Shown piece after piece: positions 46,432 through 56,974 of a stretch of 64,000 bases of DNA. The notes below the pieces were generated by a model. The model was not told where the DNA came from. It made no database searches and worked only from the letters and a program-made list of their open reading frames with translations. The position numbers and the translations under genes were made by a program. Source of the DNA: Gymnopus androsaceus JB14. Lineage: Eukaryota > Basidiomycota > Agaricomycetes > Agaricales > Omphalotaceae. The first letter of the stretch is position 1. The number at the start of each line of letters is the position of its first letter. Location: positions 124,001 through 188,000 of the forward strand of contig ML769489.1 in assembly GCA_009733575.1 (NCBI GenBank), read 5' to 3'.

Positions 46432-46774
46432 GATTTCAATGTGATTCTGAACTTTTCGTTTACACTTCTTGTATTGTACGTAAAAATTCATCTACAATAT
46501 CATCTACCAGACTTGTACTCGTTGAAGCTACCTTTGTCTACCAATCATATGATTGGGCTAAAATAAAAAACATTCTCATTGACGAAAACGACGCTTCCCG
46601 ATTAGATGAATGAGGTGACGCTTTGACCTTTCGGATCAAAGAAAACCAATTGATTTCAAGCGGATCACTCTACATGGTCCGAGGCACCAACCTTGGCCTC
46701 CGAGGTCTGAATGATACGTTTCAAAATCTATAGTAAATACACCCAGCTGGTATATACAGATACAAGTAAATAAT

Positions 46775-49700
46775 TCAGTTCTCTATAACAGTTGTTGCAA
46801 GGCTATTAATTGTTGCGATCATGTCGGCGATGTATATCCTATCCCTCTCCGCAGCTTCCCTCCGATGCCTACTAATGACGTCCGATAAGATCCCTCCCTC
46901 CGGCAACTCCTCCAGCTTACAGCTCTTCACCACGTTGTAACACTGATCGTGTAGCCGCTTGTACAAGGCAGCTTGCCGTCGAGCATATGCGACATGTCCA
47001 AAGGACCAGTTGTGCCCATCGTTGTCGGTCAACGGACGAGCGGCAGACTTGGACCAGGCAGCTTCCATAGTTCGACAGGCCCGACGATAGTTGAATAGTT
47101 CGGCGTGAATGGTTTCGCATACTTCACGCCACCGTTCGTCTTCAGCTTTCTTGCGGAAATATTCGATTTGGTCACCTGTTGAAAAGTTAGTTCATTTGTT
47201 TTGGAATCGGAAAAACAAACGCACACTCTTCTTCAAACTTGGAGAGGTTTTGGCCCTGTCCACTCACACCAAACATAAGTCTCTTGGACCAAATCCAGCC
47301 GTCGGACTTGGTTTCTGGTTCCTTGCCCTTGTTGACATCGTGTCGTTGTACTGGCCCTGCAATCATATTAGTACATAAAAATAATTAATGTTCAATTTAC
47401 TAAGTAAAGACCTACGTCTTCGTCGACGGGCGCCCTGTGTACTAGCCATCATCGGTTCATCAACCACCATATTATTCCCTTTGTTCATGCCTTCTTCCAC
47501 CTCCTCATCATCCTGTTCTGCAAGCATCGTGTAGAGAGCACCATCCGTTTCCCGCGAATCACCGAGCGCTCGCGGACGCACCGTGGAGTACCGATAAGTA
47601 TCCGAGAGTAACATGACGGGGAGCTCCTCGGGTTGAGCACCTCCAAGATCCAGCAGAGCCTTGCGAACTCTGTTATAGTCAGCAATACAGGAGTCCCGCT
47701 CCACCTCAATCCTCTTCAGCTTCAACTGGGACCGAGTGTTGGCATTGGTGCCTCGTTCCTGCTTCTTTTGGTCGTGAGTGACCGAGTAGCTCTTAGCGGC
47801 GTTCTGAACGGACTGGATGCAGTCGTAAAGTTCCCCTTCACGCATTTTGGACTCGAGAGCTGCAAGATGCCCGATAGCACAGGCTTGGCGTTGAGCAGGA
47901 GTCATATTAGACGGTAGTAAGAGGTTCTTCGTCTTCAGGGTTAACTTCATCATTCTTTGCGTAGACGGTAACCAACATATCCTCGATTGCCGGTATGATT
48001 AACTTCTGCATGTCCCGGTAGACTGAGATTTGTTCGGTGAGAGCTTTCCGTTGTTTCGCAATATCCTTCTTGACCATTTCGGTTTGGTTGAGGGTGAGTT
48101 TACCGCGAATTCGTTGTCTACAATAAGAACAGCTTCAGTTAGATCTACGCATGATAAAGCTGACCACGTACTGTTCATGCTGGATAGTTAAGCCCTGTTG
48201 AATAAGATACAACTCCACATTGCCTGCATCTCCATCCTCCTGGCCCGCAAACGAGGTCGCATTGTTGACTAGTAGCTGCTGGTAGATCTTCTCCTGCGAA
48301 GGTACTGTAACAGAACACGTTAAATATAACAGCGCCACAATGAAGTGAAATGGAATACCTTTAGAATGATGCTGATAGATTCCTGCGATGATACCATTTG
48401 AGTAACGCTTGGCTCGTTGGGTTGGGCACTTCTCACTCCTCACCATGAGGCAACCATCCCTGTCTGGACGATAGGTGATACAGGCCAGAAATAAAGACTC
48501 TATATGCTTTCTGACGAGAAAGCAAAACAGCGTGTTGTCACAGCTTGTAGAGCTTCAGGAACAGCTGTGGCATTTCAACATTTTTGCGAAAATTGTTGTA
48601 CGTGTAATGATCTGGTGAGGACCTCCATACGGTGACCAGCATTCATCTGTCTGACGGATCCTCCGAGTTGGTTTAATTCCACCCATTGCTGCTCAACTGA
48701 TTTGCCATGCTTGTGAGCTGCTCCAGGCATGTAAGCGGAATTAAACTTGTAAATGCAATCTTTCAGGTGGTCCAAGATATGCAGAGCAGGGATCATCGGG
48801 CGTAACAGCTTGATAAGGTCAGCCATGTGATGCCAGTTCGTTGAGAATCGTTTGTGTAGGTTGACGCAATACTGGCAGTTGCAGTCGTATGAAAAAAGGA
48901 AGTCAGATGCGCCCAGATGACCATGAGGACGGTTATGGCGCGTATGTGAGAAAGCGTGTTGCAGGGCATAATCTGAGAACTTAAAACTAGAGAAAATAAT
49001 TAGCGTGTGGAATAAGGAGAAGGAAAGACATTATTACGCTTCGCCCTTGAGTAGGTTCATGGAGGAACGGATAACGCAGTGATTGCACGAGACATTCACC
49101 ACGCCGGAGCAGCGCATGTTCTTGAATTTTTTCTTATTTTGATTATTCACAACTTTGAGATAGTTACACGTCGATTTCTGAAAGATACGAGGTCAGTTGC
49201 TATCATAAAACAGTGTTCAACACACACCTCATTGTCGTCGGCAGTGTTCTTCAGGTATTCCGCTACTTTCTTCTCATCTGGAAAATATCCAATATCGTTG
49301 TCGGTAACGAGTGAGATATCATTCGGGTCTGTATTTTTGAGATACTGGCCAAGGTGGAAATTGCCGTCCATGGTTTTTGAGTCCTGGTTCAAATGTCTGG
49401 CGTGTTCGACGTTAGTATGAAAGTCCTGTACTGTTACTTGAAGAACTTACTTCAGCTCCAGTGGCGTCTTTTCCCATCCTTGCTCCATATTGAACCCGTC
49501 TTCGGGGCATGCCAGGCAGAATTGCACAATAGAACCAGGCATCCAATGAGGGAACGAAGCGGATAAGTTATGCGCTTGACCGCTCTGTTTATCAAGTCGT
49601 AATTTCCGCCAAATACGAGTTGACAGAAGAAACTGGGGATGAGGATCCTGTTGTCGGAATTAGTTGTGTCTCCATTTGCGGATGATAAAGACTTACCAAC

Positions 49701-50625
49701 ACCTCTTGAGTAAAAAAGCCATCCGAAAGGGCGCGCAGAGCACGGATAAAGTCGTATGAAGATTTTTTCGAGGCCAAGTTGTGCTTCGTGAAATGCTTCA
49801 AGACTTCGAATGTCATCAGTGTTCGGGGAAATTTCACCGAAGCAGGAAAAATTCGAGCGTTCATAAGCTGCTGAACGCGGTCGGGATCACCAGTGCAGCC
49901 ACAATAGCTTATCCGAGTGCCATGAATTCCGTTGGTATCTACCAACGTGACGATGTTGCTATTCGTTGGTTCCTTGCAAACGGATGATCCTTTGGAGCAG
50001 GGAAGCTGAATACTATACTGTTTGTTTTCGAGAAAGGAAATGTCGACTTTGACAAAGAAGCCATCGGGTTGCCACAATTTCGCCCAGTGGAAAGGGTGAT
50101 GGAAGTGGTCTCGAATGAAACATTTCTCGCAAGTGGCTTCATAGTTGTAGCATTCATCGCAAGCCACCAGGCGATATAATCCGGAGCCACATTTGCAGAG
50201 TTCGTTGACTTTGGTGCAGGCCTCGGCAGCTATCAAATGGAACTGTAACTTCGGAAGGTTTTCCATAAACTCCGCCATGGTTTCTGCGGTCTATGAGTTT
50301 AACAAGTGAGCCATGGAAGGCTTGAATCAACAAAGAAATTTAAACACACCTTTGTCCTTTGCTTCTTTTCCTCTGTGACCTTCGCCTGCTCTTCTTTCTC
50401 TTCCTCCTCTTCAGAATCTGGTTCCTGTTCGACAGCATGCACTGGCGTTGCTTGTGCGGAGGTAGAGGGTTGCGCAGAAGTAGACGGCTGTATTCGCGGT
50501 TTCGCATTGCGGAGCAACTCAGAAAGTGGTCGCGTTGGAGCACCCAAACGATGAGAGCTATCAATTAAGACAGTTCTTTTCTGGGCCTCTTTACCTGCTC
50601 GTTCTAGATCCCACTTGCGTTTCAT
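46775..50625 (-). CDS. CxC2-type KDZ transposase (probable frameshift near 48610)
   Basis: Read from ATG 50625 (MKRKWDLERAGK) over about ten exons. An acidic disordered part is followed by a cysteine cluster at 50090-50200 (CKCGSGLYRLVACDEC, CEKC, H-F-H-H), the CxC2 zinc-binding module. Then TLVDTNGIHGTRISYCGC, the first catalytic-type acid DGNFHLGQYL (49368), SYDCNCQYC (48870), PALHILDHLKDC (48790) and VEQQWVELNQLGGSVRQM (48694), which together match the RNase H-like KDZ core. The C-terminal coiled region (47363-47950; 46775-47180) has REGELYDCIQSVQNAAKSY and RKKAEDERWREVCETI. Near 48610 one extra base separates ...RMEVLT from the expected DHYTYNNFRKNVE, so the protein is probably truncated unless this is an assembly error. 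Confidence 0.8.
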
Positions 50626-51046
50626 GCCTAAGCGAGAATTAGTGTCACGAATGAGAAAACAACGGTCCACACACCTAGGCCGTGGAGGTTCAATTGAAGG
50701 AATTGTTCACAGAAATGAACAAGGTGACTGACAAGCGTCAGAGCACAGGTACCACATGCGTGATACAACCGAGACGAGTGAAACAATAGGGAGAACAAAA
50801 AGGAAAGGAAGTGGTCATGACGAAGACTTAAGCGCCCAGGTCAAAGCGTGTTATCACTTTTAAGCGCCCTCAGTCCACATTTGAACGCACGCTAGTCGAA
50901 ACAAAGAATACAGTTCAGACTACGCTATTCCAGTACGTGTAGATCCAAATTTGTTGACATTACTTGACAGAAAAAGCGTAACAAACTATATAAGACCGAT
51001 GACAATACATGAAAAACTAATAGTTTCTCCTAAATAAGCATCGTTT
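50626..51046. other. Promoter region of the KDZ transposase gene
   Basis: No open frame of note. GCGCCCAGGTCAAAGCG and AAGCGCCCTCAGTCC near 50830-50875 repeat words also seen at 43672 and 43872, which may be shared regulatory or repeat text of the element. Confidence 0.3.
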
Positions 51047-51895
51047 TTACTGCTCTTCACCATCCTCATCCGAATGCCCTTCATCATCCTCTTCATCCGA
51101 ATGCCCTTCATGGTCGGGGTGATTGCTGTCATAGATCGGGGGACTCCCAATGCGCGACATGCTAGAAGGTCTAGTGGCCAGCCACTTGTTGACAGTAGTA
51201 GTATCGAGGATATCGTTGCTAGCATCGCTGGGGGTAACCGAGCCATCCCGAGTGCTACCAATATCATCATTGGCGGCGTTGTTAGCGTGGGGAGGGTTCA
51301 CTGTGGACCATTTCAGTACGATCTATGTTGGTGAATAAAGGAATTAACTCACCAGTAGCGAACATGCGCCGATATTCAGAATCTGTAAGCTCGTTGCATG
51401 TGATTGCGGTTCTTAGCTCCGGAATCATCTCCTTCAAGACGCCCTCCATGTCGACGATAACGCCTTTGAGGATCACACTTCGCAGGGGCCATTGATCCAG
51501 CCTGCGCGAAAGGTCCAGAAGACGACGCTTGAGAGCCTTCAGGACAAGTATAAGCGTGGGGTCGACGTGAAAGACCTTGACATATAACGGGAAAAGGTCT
51601 AGAAAAAGTGAACATGAGTACGAACGGAAAGAACAAGCTTGGAAGACGTACCGTGGCCCGTATGAGTATGTATGGGAGGCAGAGGTTGTTTACAAAGTAT
51701 AGCCAGAAGGGTAGGTATACGTTTGTGAATAATGGGATCCAAGTTGTCGACAATGGCACGAATATGGGGTATGTCGTTTATGTAGGTGTCGGGCATATCG
51801 ATGACTGCTTCGGTGATTTCTTTGACGACAGAGAGAACTTTATTGAGATATCTGCGTGCCTTTGAGTAGGTCGCGAGAACAAGAGTGTTTGACAT
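51047..51895 (-). CDS. KDZ-element passenger gene, helical with acidic tail, unknown function
   Basis: Three exons give a continuous protein from ATG 51895: helix-rich MSNTLVLATYSKARRYLNKV and VVKEITEAVIDMPDTYINDI, then after an intron (about 51599-51650) LFPLYVKVFHVDPTLILVLK and RRLLDLSRRLDQWPL. A second intron near 51305-51360 leads to an Asp/Glu/His-rich end (HPDHEGHSDEEDDEGHSDED). Splice sites are GT...AG and all frames join cleanly, so the gene may be intact. I do not recognise the family. Stop at 51047. Confidence 0.5.
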
Positions 51896-52548
51896 ATTGA
51901 GAGATCGCAGTTTGGGGGCAGAACCAGTACGGATTGACGCGTCTTTAAAGGGCTAGGCGGACAAAAGAGGTCGGGCCCCATATACCGTATGAGGATCTGA
52001 AATACAATGAGTGGTCAAAGCTATACAAAAAGAAAAGACCACCATACCTGCAAGCGGTCAATCCATAGCCACAAGAAGTGAGCAAGTCGGAAAAGCGCCA
52101 ACAACAAGAAGTTATCAGCGACGGAGAGGACGTGCGTCCCCTCCGAAAGTGAAGCAGAAAATAAGTAAGTAGGAAGAGTGAGAGTGAACGTTCGAGTATG
52201 AGTTGTGATTGATCACCTGATTTCGGTCGAAGCGGAAAATTTTACCGAAGGTCATTGTCGTCATCAACTTCTTCTCTGAAGTCCTCATACAAGTCCCCCT
52301 TCCCAAGATTCACGCAGGTGGATCTTTTACTACGACTCGAGTCGTAGTAATGCAGCTTCTGCTGCTGTTTTTCTCTAGACGTTACTTTGCTCAGGTGATT
52401 ACCAATGGTAAGTGCTGCGAGTCGCCTCTGGGTAAATGGCTAATTTTTCCTCATTCAAGGCGTTCAAGACTTCAAGAATGATTGATTTGGCACCAGGCCT
52501 ATGGTAAGTATATTACTGTACATCTGCTCCGACAATTACTGAAGCTAC
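51896..52548. other. Intergenic within the KDZ element
   Basis: Nothing recognisable is seen. It contains an inverted TACGACTCGAGTCGTA palindrome at 52331-52346. Confidence 0.35.
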
Positions 52549-53035
52549 TTAATCAGATTCTTCTGACAACTCTGTCGCACTCGAAAACCGCCCTTCTACG
52601 ACAGTATTGGGAATGGGTTCGGCCTCCCACGCCTGGATTCTACGCTGTAGAGGTCTGTACAACCCCTGCATAGTGAACAAGAGAGACCAGTCCAAGTCCT
52701 CTCTCTCGCAAAGGATGGTAAGATGATTACAAGCCTCTATCAACACCTCCTGTCGGTCTTTTGCTGTGCAGCGACATGGACCTGCATTGGAAGAACCTGC
52801 TCCCGAAAGACGGTCCTGCCTTGGATGGAGATTTGGAAGATGTAATCATCCTGGACTTCGAGCATGTTAGACGCAAAGGAGCTTCTTTACTTGGAAGAAG
52901 TCCAGGGTCTTCGGGATCATCTGCTCGCTTCATTCGTTTTGGAGCTGGTGATCCACTCCCTTCTTTGACCTTGCGTTTCAACCGCATGGAGGAACGACAA
53001 GGTGGCTGAGGAGTTTGTGGGTTAGGAGCAGACAT
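52549..53035 (-). CDS. Small basic KDZ-element gene, unknown function
   Basis: From ATG 53035 the first part is basic and proline-rich (KRKVKEGSGSPAPKRMKRAD), resembling a bipartite nuclear signal. The second part (52549-52746) is helical (LIEACNHLTILCEREDLDWS, LQRRIQAWEAEPIPN). They lie in different frames, so an intron between about 52760 and 52900, or a frameshift, must join them; CCAATGCAG at 52780-52790 on the minus strand is a possible acceptor. Function unknown. Confidence 0.35.
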
Positions 53036-53263
53036 GGTGTATTGTTGTGCTTGGGGGTTTTTTTCTCTGTCGACGGACCAGTGAGTTTTTATACGTCTTC
53101 TTGTTGTGTCCGGCCGAAGCTGAATGGCCCTCAGGTGCCTTTTTTTTTAATTGTCTAGCTCATCCGTTCGATTTATTGTTGTGAAGGTCAAAGTGGGCAA
53201 ACGTTTGGAGCAAATGGGAAAAGACAAAATGTTGTATTTATGCGACGGTTATACATTCAGAAA

Positions 53264-53820
53264 TCAACAGTTATTATATATGGTCTGGGCCAGTGCCCGC
53301 AGCTTCGGCCCTAGGATAGTGTCCTGTATCCCATCGCTGTTCGCAGCTTCCTCCAATTCATCACAGGCGTGAGACAAATACACCATCCATCTCGAGTTGG
53401 AGTCCCCAACTTTAGTAGGAGAGGCTGAAGCGGGCATCTTCCGAAGCGAAGAGGATCCTGCCACAGGCGCAGGAGATGTCCTGCGAGAGATCTTGGGGGA
53501 AATCGGTTTACTAGGGCCCTCCACAAATTCGACCTCGTCATCATCGTCGTCACTGGCGAGCGGGAAAGGCTGAAGGGTGATAGCATTGGAAGAACCATCC
53601 GAGACTCTCCTTTGCTTGGAAGGAGTGGTGGGGTCAGTGGAATCCCTCTTGCATTTGGAGCGAACGGGCGGAGGAGGGAGTGCCTCCGGATTGTGCCAAA
53701 AAAGTTGTGATTTCTCCATCAAGTGCAAGAAGCTGCCCAGCAGTATTTTCCAATTGCAGGATGCACTCCTTCATTGCTCGCAACCTGGTGGTCTCATTGG
53801 TCGACATGAGCCATCAGCAG
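53264..53820 (-). CDS. Small KDZ-element gene with acidic and helical parts, unknown function
   Basis: The open part 53264-53728 encodes a Ser/Pro-rich region, an acidic cluster (LASDDDDDEVEFVEG) and a helical end (WMVYLSHACDELEEAANSDG, LGPKLRALAQTIYNNC). In another frame just upstream, an ATG at about 53810 opens MSTNETTRLRAMKECILQLE, a short coiled-coil-like start, so an intron or a shift may join the two. I cannot decide between the starts at 53728 and about 53810. Several neighbours share this design of low-complexity start and helical end. Confidence 0.4.
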
Positions 53821-53925
53821 AATCGTGGAAAACACTGTCGTCTTTCATCGTCGGACATGGGAAACACGGGGTGTTCTTTTGCGCTTCCGCAGCTTTCGTA
53901 TTTGCAAAGACGCTGATAGGCATTG

Positions 53926-54387
53926 TCAGTAGTGTGGTGCGGGAAAAGTCGCGGCACTTACAGATATGCTCAGCTTTGCGAAGTCAGTCGGATGATCGCG
54001 ACCCATGCAAACGCCCACCATGTGTTTGTATGAACTCTTTTTCGTAGGATCCACACACTTCGCAAAACTTTCCAACGCCTCATAGCAATTGGTTTGCTTC
54101 AGAAAGGTGATGACAATGCCCAACAGACCCTGTTGCATTGGGCTTTGGCAGTTGAAGAAATAGGGGATAGTGCCAGAGTAAGTTGGATGAAGAGTGTACA
54201 GGAGAGAGCTTCTGGGGAGAGCATTTGGTGGCTTTGGTTTTGGCAGCGGGAGATGACATTTGTTCAGTGGGTAGAAATGAGATGGTAGTGTTTGCGAGGG
54301 GTTTTTGTACTCTGGAGGACCAAAGCGAAATTGAGCATGGGGTGTTATGCCACTTGGCCAGCCACTCTTATTATCCAATGTGGCCAC
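53926..54387 (-). CDS. Small KDZ-element gene, paralogue of the next one (longer member)
   Basis: A single open frame of 153 residues from ATG 54387. The conserved half is HPTYSGTIPYFFNC...GLLGIVITFLKQTNCYEALE...CVDPTKKSSYKHM. The gene at 54981-55190 has NPTYSHTLP...ALFGIILQWQEETGSTTLQQ...CVGSTLKHHTTVHM in the same order. The pair therefore arose by duplication within the element. The first 60 residues are proline-rich and unique. The fold looks helical; no domain is recognised. Confidence 0.5.
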   Translation of the reverse strand: MATLDNKSGWPSGITPHAQFRFGPPEYKNPSQTLPSHFYPLNKCHLPLPKPKPPNALPRSSLLYTLHPTYSGTIPYFFNCQSPMQQGLLGIVITFLKQTNCYEALESFAKCVDPTKKSSYKHMVGVCMGRDHPTDFAKLSISVSAATFPAPHY

Positions 54388-54980
54388 GCCTATTGTTCAG
54401 GTCAAAGCTGGCAATAGGAATCATTACAGTGACATGAACTTGATATCGCTTTGGGAGGTAAAGTTGTTTCGAAAATCTATCTATTTAGTACACTAAATGT
54501 CTTCATTTATCCTAGCTTGTTCATGCATCCACCACTGTTTTGATTGATCTCCCCAGCGGGGAATCAATGCCTCCCCTTTCCTCCTGTTTGCCTGTGCTTG
54601 ACAGATTGCTGTATATCGTCATGAAGTTGTCTTTTGCACTTCGCTTTTGGAGAAGCAGTCCCGTCCTTGTCCAGCAAGTCGACAGCATTTCGAAGTTTCC
54701 GTTCAAATTGGCAGTATTGTTCTGTTGTTCAACCTAGTTCTGTGATCTCTGAGAGTCGCAGAATGAGGTTGTCTAATTCCTCCCTGGCTTTGACTCTAAT
54801 GAGCCAATCTATGTAACGACTCAGGAGCTCGAATCTCTTGGTGGGGTCCAGGGACGAATGGGGAGTCTTTTGCCGTCTGGATCGATGCAGTTGCTACAGC
54901 GCTGTGTAGCTCATCGGTAAGGATGCATTTGCCATATTGTGGGAACAGCTACTTACCTGAAAAATTATAGCTCCAAAATA
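54388..54980. other. Spacer between the paralogous small genes
   Basis: Contains only short frames. A minus-strand frame at 54521-54706 could be a coding remnant (AKDNFMTIYSNLSSTGK), unsupported by splice sites. Confidence 0.25.
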
Positions 54981-55190
54981 TCATCCAACTTCACCCATGT
55001 GGACGGTTGTATGATGCTTGAGCGTGGAGCCCACACAGCTCATAAATTGTTGTAGTGTGGTGCTGCCAGTCTCCTCCTGCCATTGCAGGATAATGCCGAA
55101 GAGAGCTTTTGCATAGTCGGATGATTGGGAAGCGAGGTTAGTGGGCAAAGTATGAGAGTAGGTAGGATTTTCCTTGTAGAGAGAAGACAT
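54981..55190 (-). CDS. Small KDZ-element gene, shorter paralogue
   Basis: The frame encodes 69 residues from ATG 55190 (MSSLYKENPTYSHTLPTNLA) and matches the conserved half of the 53926-54387 product, including LFGII and a cysteine-valine followed by a T-x-K-x4-5-HM motif. Because the gene begins right at the conserved half, the longer member may have gained its N-terminal part. A short upstream region to about 55300 is A/T-rich. Function unknown. Confidence 0.45.
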   Translation of the reverse strand: MSSLYKENPTYSHTLPTNLASQSSDYAKALFGIILQWQEETGSTTLQQFMSCVGSTLKHHTTVHMGEVG

Positions 55191-55686
55191 AGCGATTTTG
55201 GATTGAATTGAGGTTTGTCACAATTGCTTTATAGCTTTGCCGTAGCCATGGACTAACCGTATTGTTCACATTAGAACTTGGACCTTCAGGAGGAAGGCGC
55301 CAAGGCTATTGTTTCACAGCGGTCAAAGCGCCCAACTAGCAGAACCAAGTATATCTCGAAACGGTAGCTAAAACAAAGAAAATTGGGTTCAAAGGGCCTG
55401 GGTGATTGCCTCGGTTTGGATGCAAGGCGAGTTATATTCTTGCTAACAGACTTATAATACTTATTCACCTCTAGTTAGATGTACATAGATTTGCGATTAA
55501 TAGATACAGCTTTGACTTATTATTGTCCTTGTTTTGGTGCACTCGGCAGGGTCTTGTCTTATTCGAGTGGACTGTGGCCCTTATTGTTCCCACTGTATAT
55601 ATAGCAGGATGGGTTGCATTTTGCCCTTTCGACTTTTTCTCTCGTTTTTGACATCCTCTCTACACAAACTTTAGTAAGTCCTTAAG

Positions 55687-56160
55687 TTGATTTGGATTTC
55701 TTCACTAATCATTGTGTTGCTAGGACAAATGCCTGATAGCTGCTTGCAGAAATCTCTAACTTCAACACCTAAAGCTGGTGGCAAGAAGAGTGGCAATGAA
55801 GCTCTAGTGCAAACGGTTGAAACCAAAAGCAAGGAAACTACTAGGTATGTGGACTATCTCAAAGTTACACTATGTCACTCATGATTCATTAGTAGCGTTG
55901 ACCGTAATCATGAGTGCAGCTTGTCACACAATGTGCACTCTCACCAGAGTGACTGCCCACACAACCTGAGGAGTTTGGAAGCTTTACCGCAAATGTTCCA
56001 AGGTGAAAGCATGGAAAACTATTGGGTACGTGCAATATCTTAAATCTACGCTCTAGTCACTCATGTTTTGTCAGTACTGTCGACCGGAATGATGTGAGAA
56101 GTGTCTCTTTGAAGCTTGTACTGGTTCTTATTTGCAGTGAGTCTTCTTCGGGCTACTGGA
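55687..56160 (+). CDS. Small spliced KDZ-element gene with an internal exon duplication
   Basis: One possible start is at 55687, another at 55732 (MPDSCLQKSLTSTPK). The first exon ends ETKSKETT and is followed by a GT...AG intron (about 55852-55892); the second exon reads SVDRNHECSLSHNVHSHQSD and ends GESMENYW before a further GT. The last exon, STVDRNDVRSVSLKLVL, looks like the second one. Exon and intron text repeat with a period of 180 bp (55801 and 55981). The product is short and unrecognised. Confidence 0.35.
55801..56160. repeat. 180-bp direct duplication of an exon-intron unit
   Basis: GAAAGCATGGAAAACTATTG at 56004 corresponds to AAAAGCAAGGAAACTACTAG at 55824, and GTCACTCATG...AGTACTGTCGACCGGAATGA to GTCACTCATG...AGTAGCGTTGACCGTAATCA (given in part). 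Splice donor and acceptor are kept in both units. Confidence 0.65.
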
Positions 56161-56269
56161 TTTTGCACTCTCTGATTACATAAATTACTAGTTGTTGCTC
56201 CGAAATTCTTATTCTTTCATTAATTTCCAATTCAGATTTGTTTCGATGCTAACAGTCCTGAGATATTTC

Positions 56270-56662
56270 GCATTTAACAACGTTAAACGGCCTCCAACAT
56301 GTTACACTAGGGAGATGGATTGCAAGGAAAGCGTTTAACGCGTGTTCAACGTGTTAACAGACCATTCCTGAGATAATCCATGTTCAACATCGTTAAACAA
56401 CCTCAAAGGGTTGAATGTGTTCAATGATATATGACAAGGATTCATGTAGCTTACATTGTATTCAGTAGCTTATGTTGTATTCAGATAATATGTGTGTTAA
56501 ATGTGTTGAACGACGTACAAAGAGATTTGAGTATGTCCCGAATAGGTCGCGTTGAACATGTTGAACGAAGATATATTCGCTTATACAGATCCTACCAATG
56601 CGTTTCGTTTAATATGTTTAAAAAAAATCTTAATTAACCCCCCTGCGTTGAACAAGGCTGGT
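56270..56662. repeat. Right subterminal array of GTTnAAC words
   Basis: About ten GTTAAAC, GTTGAAC, GTTCAAC and complementary words in 390 bp, for example CATGTTCAACATCGTTAAAC at 56379. It mirrors the left array. Confidence 0.8.
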
Positions 56663-56790
56663 GGTGTTTTATGCTATCATCAATTAGGGGAAAATTCAAA
56701 GCCTTTAAGTTGTCAATTCAGAGCTAGCGGGTCCACGTCAAGTGCTATCCATTTTGAGTGAATTACATAACGGAGAGTGTAGGATTGAGT

Positions 56791-56971
56791 CACACGGGAT
56801 TTAGAAAATAATTCGCTGAGCGAATTTCCGCAGTGAAATTTGCACGTGACTCCCGATAAGCCACAATTGGCCGTGGGAATTATCACGTGATTAGCGATAT
56901 GCCATCTGTGGCTTATCAAAATATTTCAGTGCGGAAATTCGCTCGGCGAATTATTTTCTAAATCCCGTGTG
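56791..56971. mobile_element. 181-bp MITE, family B copy 2
   Basis: Ends CACACGGGATTTAGAAAATA and TATTTTCTAAATCCCGTGTG (with the family B interior) are perfectly inverted at the tips. AGT at 56788-56790 and 56972-56974 is the 3-bp target duplication. The interior matches 17625-17807 nearly base for base. Confidence 0.95.
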
Positions 56972-56974
56972 AGT

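Larger units (their letters stand above)
40629..56662. mobile_element. About 16-kb KDZ transposon with GTTnAAC-rich inverted ends and several cargo genes
   Basis: The left end begins GTTAGCTTTGTTAAACAGTA; the complement of the right end reads ACCAGCCTTGTTCAACGCAG. Both go on with a G run, TTAATTRAR, a T run and AAACATRTTAAAC. For about 400 bp at each side, words of the form GTTAAAC, GTTGAAC or GTTCAAC (and complements) recur ten or more times. Between them lie a CxC2-KDZ transposase and roughly eight other genes. KDZ elements of mushrooms are known to be large and to carry passengers. No clear target duplication could be read, so exact ends may differ by a few bases. Confidence 0.75.

Noticed and set aside
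50306..50568. Plus-strand Ser/Cys/Phe-rich frames
   Set aside because: They are antisense of the acidic Glu-rich N-terminal part of the KDZ transposase.
40629..56662. Helitron or Starship-type element
   Set aside because: No Rep/helicase or tyrosine-recombinase (DUF3435-like) gene is seen. Inverted ends and a KDZ transposase explain the unit better.
40629..56662. TET/JBP dioxygenase passenger gene expected in some KDZ elements
   Set aside because: I looked for the HxD...H dioxygenase pattern in the predicted proteins and found no convincing match.
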